A DNA stretch of 12,724 nt from Alphaproteobacteria bacterium (lineage in GTDB: Bacteria; Pseudomonadota; Alphaproteobacteria; RF32; CAG-239), in the NCBI GenBank assembly GCA_017964705.1, contig JAGCRL010000060.1, positions 1-12,724 of the forward strand, given 5' to 3'. The notes under the pieces are model-generated. The model saw only the letters and a list, made by a program, of their open reading frames with translations, had not been told where the DNA came from and made no database searches. This document shows, piece by piece, positions 6,301 through 12,314 of the stretch (its first letter is position 1; the number at the start of each line of letters is the position of its first letter). Made by a program: the position numbers and the translations under genes.

Positions 6301-7422
6301 TAAAATAATGAAAGTATTTGTAACTAAAATTTCAAAACCACCAAAAGCTTTAAAACGAATCTCGTTAGTTTCACTTAAATCTAAACTAAGACTTTGAGAA
6401 TTTGTAATCTGAAATCCGCCTGAAGGAACAGACCAATTTTGTGTACCAGTCGGTGCATATTGGACTTCAAGTTCAACAGTCGTACTACCTTTACTACCAT
6501 CATCGTTATAATAACATAAACCCTGAAAACTAATATCAATTTCAGCTTCGTTAACATCAGTTTGGGTAGTTCTAACAACATAACCATCGGCTTTAGTTAG
6601 AAGTATGTTAAAATCCTCTTGATATATGTCACTACTGTATAAATTTGTTCCTTGGTTTAAATCACCGTTTAATTTATCTTCTATTTCAACATCTTTAAAT
6701 TTATCCAAATCCGTTTCACCAAGTTTACGGTCTGTTATCAATAATTTTCCATATCCATAGGTGAAAAGTTGTCTAACATATTGGTCTTTACCGTTTGCAG
6801 AAGTTTCTGTATATGGAAGTGCAGCTTGATTCGGAAAAATCCGATTCGTGCCAAGATTTATCGGTATTATACCATATTTACTGACATTGTTACGCGCACC
6901 TTCTATAAATGAAGTCTGTGATTCAGATATTCCGTTATTACGTGTACCTGCTGATTGTTTAGGTGTGGACATTAATGCAGATTGGGCCATTGATAATAAC
7001 ATTGACCCGCCGATTAAAACACCACCGTAAATAGACCAACCAGTTGCACCCCAAGCGATACCAGTTGCACCCCAAGCAGCACCAACAGCTAGGTTAGCAA
7101 GACCTGCGGCAGCATACGGCATGGCAATAGCGGCAACCACCAATCCTATCATCATAATTGTATTTTTACTGCCGCCACCATGACCGCCCATTGGCACAAA
7201 ATTCAGCCCTATTAAATCGTTCTCTTTTAGCTCTACTGATTTGTAATCTTCAGATATGATTTTACCATTGTGTGTTACTACTAATTTACAGTCTGCAAAA
7301 TTATAAGGAACTATAGTATCAACAACATCCTGTAAATTTTTACAGTGATTCAAACCTACCGTATCAAAAGTTGTTTTAAACGGCATTAAAGATGTCTGAA
7401 CTGTAACGTTAGTGTTTTGCAT
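3334..7422 (-). CDS. gpJ-like central tail fibre / host specificity protein
   Basis: I favour ATG at 7422 (1362 residues), with AGGAG 9 nt before it. The in-frame ATG at 7464 has only a weak CGGA. Residues 1-77 look like a beta-grasp unit, followed by a GGHGGG loop (79-84) and a hydrophobic Ala/Gly-rich stretch (about 88-150). This front end resembles the lambda gpI type and no separate gpI gene is seen. From about 170, a run with SFIEGARNNVSKYGIIPINL begins the gpJ-type tip and hub core. Residues about 900-1025 and 1030-1115 look like fibronectin type III domains (second: FTWLPNK ... SHYVIRYS ... YLIKAVDVYGNES). The C-terminal unit has SDDGTNWSGWELF, DMPDRYESGEDIEI and ends SFDYLAAGYGK, a conserved gpJ-like ending. 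The gene overlaps the peptidase by 14 nt. It should form the trimeric tip that contacts the host. Confidence 0.9.
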   Translation of the reverse strand: MQNTNVTVQTSLMPFKTTFDTVGLNHCKNLQDVVDTIVPYNFADCKLVVTHNGKIISEDYKSVELKENDLIGLNFVPMGGHGGGSKNTIMMIGLVVAAIAMPYAAAGLANLAVGAAWGATGIAWGATGWSIYGGVLIGGSMLLSMAQSALMSTPKQSAGTRNNGISESQTSFIEGARNNVSKYGIIPINLGTNRIFPNQAALPYTETSANGKDQYVRQLFTYGYGKLLITDRKLGETDLDKFKDVEIEDKLNGDLNQGTNLYSSDIYQEDFNILLTKADGYVVRTTQTDVNEAEIDISFQGLCYYNDDGSKGSTTVELEVQYAPTGTQNWSVPSGGFQITNSQSLSLDLSETNEIRFKAFGGFEILVTNTFIILDTYNGSIYSTQTTGYQGSVVWPSLPEGNVVLGYICGQFLISSDNYTPLRYVDNRSTLVGKYINNMNDFVVTCDFSDYSAVGVSVSGGYIKGVSGTIKVSAATSVALRKSKRFKFPRKGQYDIRVRRLTNDSTDDRMIDKSYLTALKSITHVNPVSFADISGTAMRIKANDQLSGVIDTYNVIASTLLKRYNPKTNSWQNNKISSNPADIFRYVLQSPAFAKRLPDSKIDITKLQEWWVYCNSQNLTYDRVIDYETSIDDVLNDICAAGVATLSKINNIYSVIIDNERPIIKGMVTPRNSWDYKGNINYPDLPHALRIEFRNSEKGYETDERIVYADGYNKNNATLYERLEFPSCTSASLAYWYGRRYFATAILQPETHTFKMDFESMTFNRGDRITLVNDVILVGVGQGRIKELIVDNVNNPTVVLGFVIDDKLDIPTSTNIAVRIRDSKVTQGYKYHLLQSVQGITDTFLFETSIQYSQRPAIGSLCAFVEDGKELDLIITQIKPNKDQSATITAINYAPERFTPLDTIPDFVSNITISSDFYQPFAPILASKVQTDETVGIKNTDGSFTSVAVISLVNKNEDDVIPIIYARVKNTTEWYKPTTLKRDANEIVVTGLKDGEYYDFDIRYQRQTGLQLLSESLIIKNVKFIGGSTPPANVQKFRVSVTNGLALFTWLPNKDLDISHYVIRYSGLTSNVSWVNAQIVMDNIKGTSITNVIHKGTYLIKAVDVYGNESLEPTVIISNNSGAYENVVETFVEETDWLGNKVNVEKVGNLIELPRGVTEGYYYFRNQSFDLGEVCNCSLTANVYSALEKRNRIRDINTGIRSVTDGIRDIGADWNNNANWLVELQMNLSDDGTNWSGWELFTASQLNFRYIKFRLYLKCENVENLTVRVAICHVTVDMPDRYESGEDIEITNANIGATVTYSAPFRKKPSVNITLQDGAVDDRIVFAAKTKQGFTIKVFNATLNSYVARSFDYLAAGYGKII
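7039..7077 (-). repeat. 21-bp tandem repeat in the gpJ-like gene
   Basis: An exact 18-bp unit (plus-strand 7039-7056, repeated at 7060-7077) recurs with a 21-bp period. It encodes the heptad repeat AWGATGI / AWGATGW in the hydrophobic Gly/Ala segment (residues about 116-129). Identity extends to synonymous positions, which points to a recent slippage or duplication. Confidence 0.8.
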
Positions 7423-7807
7423 ATCTATAGACTCCTGCAAGACGATTTCGCCATTGAACTTCATTATAATATTCCGTTATATGAGTTCCGATTTTATATT
7501 CGCAATGAATCATCATACCTTTATTTATAACAATTCCAATATGCGTTGGCAAGCCTAATATTTTAAATACTAATATATCAAATTCTTTTTCTTCACCTAC
7601 AGGTATTTCTACCCAGTTTAAATGTTCCTTTTCATACAATTCTACAATAGCGTTACTATCTCTAGTATTCTCATAATTTAACAACGTCGGTAAATCTATA
7701 TCAAGTTTTTCTTTATAGATAATTCGTGCTAAACCCCAACAATCACAACCTGCACGATTTCTACCGTGTTCTTGAAAAGGTATATTTATGTAATCGTTAC
7801 ACCACAT
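7409..7807 (-). CDS. NlpC/P60 cysteine peptidase of the tail tip (gpK-like)
   Basis: The protein has 132 residues from ATG at 7807, which overlaps the upstream stop as TAATG with AAGGA 8 nt before it. An upstream in-frame extension (to 7849) lies wholly within the previous gene and is rejected. NlpC/P60 features are clear: the catalytic Cys23 in RAGCDCWGLAR, the EFDILVF strand (75-81), the catalytic His89 in LPTHIGIVI, and a likely third polar residue, His101, in MMIHC. Phage tail enzymes of this family cut peptidoglycan stem peptides, either to help the tail cross the wall or to process tail tip parts. Only the peptidase domain is present; lambda gpK is longer, with an additional N-terminal domain. 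It sits between the gpL-like and gpJ-like genes, the usual lambda order. Confidence 0.88.
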   Translation of the reverse strand: MWCNDYINIPFQEHGRNRAGCDCWGLARIIYKEKLDIDLPTLLNYENTRDSNAIVELYEKEHLNWVEIPVGEEKEFDILVFKILGLPTHIGIVINKGMMIHCEYKIGTHITEYYNEVQWRNRLAGVYRYAKH

Positions 7808-8304
7808 TAAAACAATCCTTTGAAACCAGAAGGAGTAAAACGCCCACAAGGAAAAGGCTCTAAACCAAGATAATCAATCGTCAGATTACCACTAACACTA
7901 AAACCGTCATAAGTAACATTAGATAACTTAAAATCATTCGATTCCATTTCAACGTAATCTAAATTATTTGATAAAACAACTTGAATATTAACGTTAATAG
8001 GTTTCTTACTTTGTCGAGCATATTGAACAATTTGTCGGTTAACATTATCAATTCTTAATTTGGCACTAACTGCACCTGTTTTATCATCTTGTGGTAACTC
8101 AATTTCAAACGGTAAAAAAAGATAACGTTGATTGTTGCTAACAAGGCCGAGAACATTATCACCTAAGTCAGTAAATTTCTCCACCGGAACATTACAAACC
8201 CTTATTGTGTCAGGCAAATCCGGTGTGCTGAGTGTTAGTAATACTATAACAGCTACATTTGTTTCCTGAGCGTAAGCCGCTCTTTTGAAATTATTACTTA
8301 TCAA
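7807..8304 (-). CDS. gpL-like minor tail protein (DUF1833-like)
   Basis: The protein has 165 residues. The start is TTG at 8304, supported by GGAG 8 nt upstream and by a TTGA overlap with the stop of the previous gene; the next in-frame Met is far inside the protein. The chain is mostly beta, with ETNVAVIVLLTLSTPDLPDT near the start, FEIELPQDD and LRIDNVNRQIVQYAR in the middle, and a C-terminal LGLEPFPCGRFTPSGFKGLF. The RIDNV..QI core and the PFPxGRFTP.....LF ending are what I associate with DUF1833-type phage proteins, which occupy the place of lambda gpL before the NlpC/P60 gene. It is probably part of the tail tip initiator complex. It has no membrane segment. The assignment rests on pattern and gene order. 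Confidence 0.75.
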   Translation of the reverse strand: MISNNFKRAAYAQETNVAVIVLLTLSTPDLPDTIRVCNVPVEKFTDLGDNVLGLVSNNQRYLFLPFEIELPQDDKTGAVSAKLRIDNVNRQIVQYARQSKKPINVNIQVVLSNNLDYVEMESNDFKLSNVTYDGFSVSGNLTIDYLGLEPFPCGRFTPSGFKGLF

Positions 8305-8633
8305 GGCATTATCTCCAATTCTACAGAAGCCGTATAATAAGTTTCATTCAAAGTCAGCGATGGTACTGAAGCGAATCGAGCTTGAACGATTTGATTTGTT
8401 CGCGGGTGCATAAAATCAAATACAGCAGCGTCATTGGTTAAATAAAACTGTCTAAAATCGTCTACATCACTCATTTTTACCAAAGCCGTCATATTAACGT
8501 TATATGATGCTAATATCGTTCTACGACGCTTTTTAGCCGGTCCTACATCCATATTAGAGCTTATAACTCTATCAGGTAGACCTTCTGTGAAACTATCCCT
8601 TAAAATCTTAAATTTGCTAGGCCATGTTGCCAT
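8301..8633 (-). CDS. gpM-like minor tail protein
   Basis: The protein has 110 residues, close to lambda gpM in length. GAGG lies 7 nt before the ATG at 8633 and overlaps the end of the tape measure gene. Motifs include WPSKFKILRDSFTEGLPDRV (4-23), SNMDVGPAKKRRR, the strand VNMTALVKMSDVDDFRQFY, FDFMHPRTN and a final YTASVELEIMP. The order G-x-PK-x-RRR, then DPRT-like, then a closing E-L/I-E is typical of small minor tail proteins that follow the tape measure in lambda-like phages. These cap the tape measure and help join it to the tip. No membrane segment or signal peptide is seen. Confidence 0.8.
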   Translation of the reverse strand: MATWPSKFKILRDSFTEGLPDRVISSNMDVGPAKKRRRTILASYNVNMTALVKMSDVDDFRQFYLTNDAAVFDFMHPRTNQIVQARFASVPSLTLNETYYTASVELEIMP

Positions 8634-8637
8634 TTTT

Positions 8638-10659
8638 TTACCTCGCTATAAGTTTTTGATTGTTGAAAGCTCTCAAAGCGCTGTTAGATGAGGTACCCGG
8701 TTGATTCATTTTTTCAGCGACTAACTGGTCTATCATAACATCAATTTCCATACCTTGAGAAGTCTGACGTTGTTCTACCTTCGCTTGAGCGTTAGAATTG
8801 TTAACAACGTTGACGATTACTGGTGAACTATTATTACCATCCGCACGTACACCAAGTGAACCATCAGGGCCACGTGTCAACGGCATAACAGCTTCCGGTC
8901 CAGCTTCACCCATTACACCAAGACCGCTACGCATAGCAAACATTGTCGGAGAACTCACAACTCCACCTCTTGCAAATTTTTGGATACCTTTATCCCATGC
9001 ACCACCGAGAGCTTGACCAGTCAAAGGGGTCGCGCCCGGCATTGTCGGCCCTATTGGTGAATTGTAAACTTGCTGTCCACTACCAAAATTAAACCAACCG
9101 GCAGACCTACCGGCGTTAAACAAAGCGTCAACACCTATATCCATTATCTTATCAAGGATTTTATCTAAAACATTGGTGACTGCGTCTCCAAACGCTTCCC
9201 ACGCCGATTGACCGTCACGTAATCCTTGTCGCATATCGCTGAAAAATCCTTTAACGGTTGATTTACCAAATTCATACGTTTTATTCAACCGCTCATTTTC
9301 TTCAGTTAACAACGCGGTGGCCTTGGCGTTTTCATCCAAAGTTTCATATACAGTTTTACCGTTTCCGGCGCTAGAATTTAAATCAATACCTGAACTTTCA
9401 GCTTGACGTTTTAAATTATTCAAAGTTTCTACATAGGTTTTTTCATAAGTACCTGCACCGATTAAACTTTGTTCCATTTTAAGGTCACTGATTTTATTCA
9501 AAGCAGATGTGTTAAGTCTATCCCATGCTTCAGCGAGTTTTTTGACAGCTTGTGCATCGGCTTCAGCAGCTTTAGCAGCTTTTCTAAGACGTTCTTCTTC
9601 CTCTTTTTTAGCTTCAGCAGCTTTTTTTACATTATCTTTAATTTTACCTTCTTCTTCAGCAAGTCTAACTGCTTCATCAGTCAACACTTTCATACGAAAT
9701 TGTATATCATCAAGTTCTTCAACTGATAAATCTTCTTTGTTTTCTAATATGATTTTATTAGCCATTTCAGACAACTCATGTTCGGCTCTTAACTTAGCTT
9801 TTTCTGCTTCTGTTTTTCCTTCTAAACTTAATTCAAATCTTTTACTTGCTAATTTTTTTTCAAAACCCTCAAAATCCTTTAAAATTTTGTTAAAACCTTT
9901 AGCTGCTTCTTCAGCTTCTTTAATATCTTCAGCCAAATCCTTAAAATGTTGACCTAAAGCGCTAATGTTTAAAGATTGAGTTACATTACCTAACCATGTA
10001 AATACAGAACCTAAACCGCCTAATATTGTTTTACCAACCTTCGACCAATCAACTAATTGAATAAGCGCCGCCGCCACACCAGTTAAACCTATTGTTAACA
10101 TACCTGCTACTGAAAACATAGATTTTAAACCAGCAACAAAATCTTTTAACGGTGCTTTAGATTGCGCTAAAATATATTGTAATTGTGTACCTTGTTGTAC
10201 AGCAATCAATAATGGATTCATACCCATTGCAGAAGTAACAGCAATATCTTGAAATTGTGCTAAAAAGTTTGCACTATTAAACCGGTTAGCTTGGGCGGCA
10301 CCGCGAGTGGTATTACCCATCATGCTATCCGATATACTAGCAGCTTGTTTTTGAACATCGTTAAATTCTTTAGTCTCTTTTTTTGCTTTATTAACGGCTG
10401 AAGCAAGTTTATTAAAAGTTTGTGTTTGTTCATCGACTTTTTTACTTAAATTATCGAAACCTTGAGATAATGTGTTAAAAGCGCTTTTAACATCACCACC
10501 CATTGTCTCCATAACACCAGATAATTTACCTATAGCTTTATTTAATAAATCACTATCTGTAGCTGCTCTTTTACCATATTGTGAAACAGCTTTTAAACCA
10601 GCGATTAATTCTTGGCCGTCAAACTCACCTTTTACAACAACATTAGCTAAATCAGCCAT
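8638..10659 (-). CDS. Tail tape measure protein
   Basis: The protein has 673 residues. Its ATG at 10659 overlaps the upstream stop as TAATG, with AGGAGA just before. The N-terminal 1-110 is helical and charged. Residues about 140-230 hold hydrophobic, possibly membrane-active segments (FSVAGMLTIGLTGVAAALIQ at 182-201; GKTILGGLGSVFTWLGNV). Residues about 240-380 form a long Glu/Lys/Ala-rich coiled coil. The C-terminal part carries the lambda gpH-type signature: GFFSDMRQGLRDGQSAWEAF (471-490), then FARGGVVSSPTMFAM (562-576) and GEAGPEAVMPL (584-594). In this family, length sets tail length; at roughly 1.5 angstrom per residue the tail would be about 100 nm (inference). The C terminus may be cut during assembly, as in lambda. 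Confidence 0.95.
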   Translation of the reverse strand: MADLANVVVKGEFDGQELIAGLKAVSQYGKRAATDSDLLNKAIGKLSGVMETMGGDVKSAFNTLSQGFDNLSKKVDEQTQTFNKLASAVNKAKKETKEFNDVQKQAASISDSMMGNTTRGAAQANRFNSANFLAQFQDIAVTSAMGMNPLLIAVQQGTQLQYILAQSKAPLKDFVAGLKSMFSVAGMLTIGLTGVAAALIQLVDWSKVGKTILGGLGSVFTWLGNVTQSLNISALGQHFKDLAEDIKEAEEAAKGFNKILKDFEGFEKKLASKRFELSLEGKTEAEKAKLRAEHELSEMANKIILENKEDLSVEELDDIQFRMKVLTDEAVRLAEEEGKIKDNVKKAAEAKKEEEERLRKAAKAAEADAQAVKKLAEAWDRLNTSALNKISDLKMEQSLIGAGTYEKTYVETLNNLKRQAESSGIDLNSSAGNGKTVYETLDENAKATALLTEENERLNKTYEFGKSTVKGFFSDMRQGLRDGQSAWEAFGDAVTNVLDKILDKIMDIGVDALFNAGRSAGWFNFGSGQQVYNSPIGPTMPGATPLTGQALGGAWDKGIQKFARGGVVSSPTMFAMRSGLGVMGEAGPEAVMPLTRGPDGSLGVRADGNNSSPVIVNVVNNSNAQAKVEQRQTSQGMEIDVMIDQLVAEKMNQPGTSSNSALRAFNNQKLIAR

Positions 10660-11051
10660 TATAATCTCCTGCGTTTAGATTTATTTTCAATTTCCTGCTT
10701 CTGTTCATCGAGTTTACGAGAATAAGTAGCGCTTCTATCTTCATTTATCTCTTTACAAAAAACATTGTCCATTGCTGAGATAATTTCGTATTCCTTACTT
10801 GTTATATCAACTTTTGCAAGTTCGCACCAAGCCAATATTTCAGAAGGTGGAAAACTATAATAATAACCGTTGAAATCTACTCTATGAATAACCGTTGATA
10901 ACGTTGCAAATAATTCCCAAAGATATTCACCACCAAGCGGAATTTCAAACTCAGGAGATTCACCGTAATCAAATCTTAAATTTCGTTCACGACGTGTCTC
11001 ACCTTTTTCATTAGGGAGGTCGTATCGAGCATAAACTCTAACGGCCTCCAC
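10659..11051 (-). CDS. Tail assembly chaperone C-terminal part (gpT-like), made by frameshift
   Basis: The frame ends in TAA at 10659-10661. The earliest possible independent start is GTG at 11051, but it has no ribosome binding site. The frame is open upstream through the slippery site at 11072-11078, adding SKLKSEL, so the natural product is probably a fusion with the 11440 gene: 123 + 7 + 130, or about 260 residues. Typical gpT-type features are FEIPLGGEYLWELFATLS and then PPSEILAWCELAKVDITSKE with ISAMDNVF (a W...G/A.xIT.xE..xIxxMD pattern). A basic, charged tail follows (KSKRRRL). In lambda, the gpG and gpGT products bind the tape measure and recruit major tail subunits. The position right before the tape measure matches that role. 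Confidence 0.8.
   Translation of the reverse strand: MEAVRVYARYDLPNEKGETRRERNLRFDYGESPEFEIPLGGEYLWELFATLSTVIHRVDFNGYYYSFPPSEILAWCELAKVDITSKEYEIISAMDNVFCKEINEDRSATYSRKLDEQKQEIENKSKRRRL
11015..11049 (-). promoter_or_regulatory. Possible stem downstream of the frameshift site
   Basis: On the minus strand, 11049-11041 (GGAGGCCGT) can pair with 11023-11015 (ACGACCTCC) with one internal mismatch, around a 17-nt loop. It begins 22 nt after the slippery run, farther than the usual 5-9 nt, so any stimulating effect on frameshifting is uncertain. Confidence 0.3.
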
Positions 11052-11062
11052 TAATTCAGATT

Positions 11063-11440
11063 TTAACTTTGAAAAAAAGCCTTTTCATCACTGACAGCCT
11101 CCGACACTTGCTTTTTAAACCACGGAAGCTCACGAAAAACTTTTTTAATATTGTTTGTATTAAATTCAAGTTTTTCACCATGAAATTCGGCATCGTACCA
11201 ATCCCAACCAGTCATTGAAGCAATTAACAAATCAACTTCGTTTTCTTCAATATCATCAGCTCTGAAACTTTTACCTTTTTTCTCAAGTTCAAGTCTTTTG
11301 TTTATAAACTGCCTGCGTATCTGTTTAGTTTTATCATCATCTAACGAAACAATCGTAACTCTGATACCCAAATTTTCATCAGTCGCAGGGTGTTTAATTT
11401 CGATAATTCGTTCATTTGGAGTGAGAGTGCTAATATCCAT
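11063..11440 (-). CDS. Tail assembly chaperone (gpG-like)
   Basis: The protein has 125 residues. AAGGAGA lies 7 nt before the ATG at 11440. The chain starts MDISTLTPNERIIEIKHPAT and has IRVTIVSLDDDKTKQIRRQF, the acidic VDLLIASMTGWDW and NIKKVFRELPWFKKQVSEAV. The ASMTGWDW...F....NIKKVFRE.PWFKKQV region is typical of phage tail assembly chaperones encoded between the major tail and tape measure genes. It ends with the codons GCT TTT TTT CAA AGT TAA, so the stop lies just after a U UUU UUU slippery run. As in lambda, most ribosomes should stop here and a minority shift -1 to make the longer fusion. The product acts in the cytoplasm, coating the tape measure before tail tube polymerisation. Confidence 0.88.
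   Translation of the reverse strand: MDISTLTPNERIIEIKHPATDENLGIRVTIVSLDDDKTKQIRRQFINKRLELEKKGKSFRADDIEENEVDLLIASMTGWDWYDAEFHGEKLEFNTNNIKKVFRELPWFKKQVSEAVSDEKAFFQS
11072..11078 (-). other. Programmed -1 frameshift slippery heptamer
   Basis: On the minus strand the zero frame reads AAG GCT TTT TTT CAA AGT TAA, giving T TTT TTT, which satisfies X XXY YYZ. A -1 slip continues as TCA AAG TTA AAA TCT GAA TTA GTG GAG, directly in the frame of the 10659-11051 ORF without a stop. Position and frame direction equal those of the lambda G-GT site. Confidence 0.85.
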
Positions 11441-11459
11441 TTGAAATCTCCTTATTTAA

Positions 11460-12212
11460 TTATGCACTGGTAACAGCAGAAGTTGTGTTAGAAAAACCAA
11501 AAGCATTTCCACCACTATTACTAGCCATTACACGACAAGAAAATACTTTACCAACATCTGCAGTAGCTAACACGAGAGTATTACTCGTAGCACCTTGAAC
11601 GGCAAGACCGTTAGCAAACCATTGATAATCATAAGTATTATTTGTACCAGTAAATGTTCCGGTAGAACACGTTAAAGTTTCACCAACCTGTGCAGTACCA
11701 GTAATTGCCGGTGCAACACTCATAACCGGAGCATTAACACCGGTAGTCGGTTTAACCACGATTTCTTCCTGTACAAGACCAAGTGTAAATACTTCGAGGT
11801 CAAAATCTTCATTTCCACCATTCGGGCGTGTCGGGCCGGCGACAATACCACGATTGTAAAAAATCGTTCCTGTACCACCCAACGGACCGTCTGCTCTTTC
11901 TTCTTTGAAAGCATATTTGTTATTATTACCAACAGCAGCAGCAGCTCTAAGAATTTCTTGCCCTGCATCATCTGGTTCACGAGCTACTTCAATCGTCGGA
12001 GAACCAGCATCAGTAATACCTTTAGCTTTATCTGTAACTTCCGTATCCCATGTATTATAACTTAAAACATTTGTAGATTTACCAGTTTCACCAACATTAC
12101 CGACTTTGGAAATTAATGTCCAAGTCAAACTAGCATAATCTGCTAACGTAAGATTATTATTTTGCGGAGTTCCGCACACGTACCATTTTGAAAACGCGTT
12201 TGTATTAGCCAT
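11460..12212 (-). CDS. Major tail tube protein with C-terminal Ig-like domain
   Basis: The protein has 250 residues. ATG at 12212 is chosen because GGAAAGG lies 8 nt before it; an in-frame GTG at 12254 would place 14 extra residues across the leader hairpins. Residues 1-155 form the tube domain (NAFSKWYVCGTP, TWDTEVTDKAKGITDAGSP, then EEIVV), which resembles lambda gpV-type proteins in size. Residues about 161-250 are an Ig-like domain: PAITGTAQVGETLTCS with Cys182, YQWFANG with Trp198, and DVGKVFSCRVMASNSGG with Cys226, the classic C-W-C core. Such decorations project from the tail surface and may bind cell-surface glycans or proteins. The tube subunit is made in many copies, which fits the separate promoter and leader in front of it. 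Confidence 0.9.
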   Translation of the reverse strand: MANTNAFSKWYVCGTPQNNNLTLADYASLTWTLISKVGNVGETGKSTNVLSYNTWDTEVTDKAKGITDAGSPTIEVAREPDDAGQEILRAAAAVGNNNKYAFKEERADGPLGGTGTIFYNRGIVAGPTRPNGGNEDFDLEVFTLGLVQEEIVVKPTTGVNAPVMSVAPAITGTAQVGETLTCSTGTFTGTNNTYDYQWFANGLAVQGATSNTLVLATADVGKVFSCRVMASNSGGNAFGFSNTTSAVTSA

Positions 12213-12217
12213 ATTAA

Positions 12218-12295
12218 GCACCTTTCCTTTTCTATGGTGCGTAATTGAGCGCACCGAGATTAAATAAATGTCAGGTTATCCAACCCAGTGCGCTC
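12218..12295 (-). promoter_or_regulatory. Structured leader of the major tail gene with competing hairpins
   Basis: The 102-bp gap (12213-12314) holds three possible stems. A: GGTGCG (12255-12250) with CGCACC (12241-12236). B: GAGCGCAC on one side and GTGCGCTC on the other (12295-12288 with 12254-12247). C: GCACC (12240-12236) with GGTGC (12222-12218), whose loop holds most of the ribosome binding site. A shares bases with both B and C, so A excludes the B plus C state. No U-run follows any of them. The pairing is seen directly; regulation is inferred. Confidence 0.45.
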
Positions 12296-12314
12296 CCATT
12301 ATCGTAGAAAGCAA

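Noticed and set aside
9469-9952. Long plus-strand ORFs (85 and 147 residues) inside the tape measure gene
   Set aside because: They are antisense readings of the Glu/Lys/Ala-rich coiled coil, giving Phe/Ser or Ser/Ala runs of low complexity; no ribosome binding site or family pattern, and the minus frame is clearly coding.
11720-11980. 86-residue minus-strand ORF inside the major tail gene
   Set aside because: Alternate frame of a well-supported gene, without a ribosome binding site or recognisable domain.
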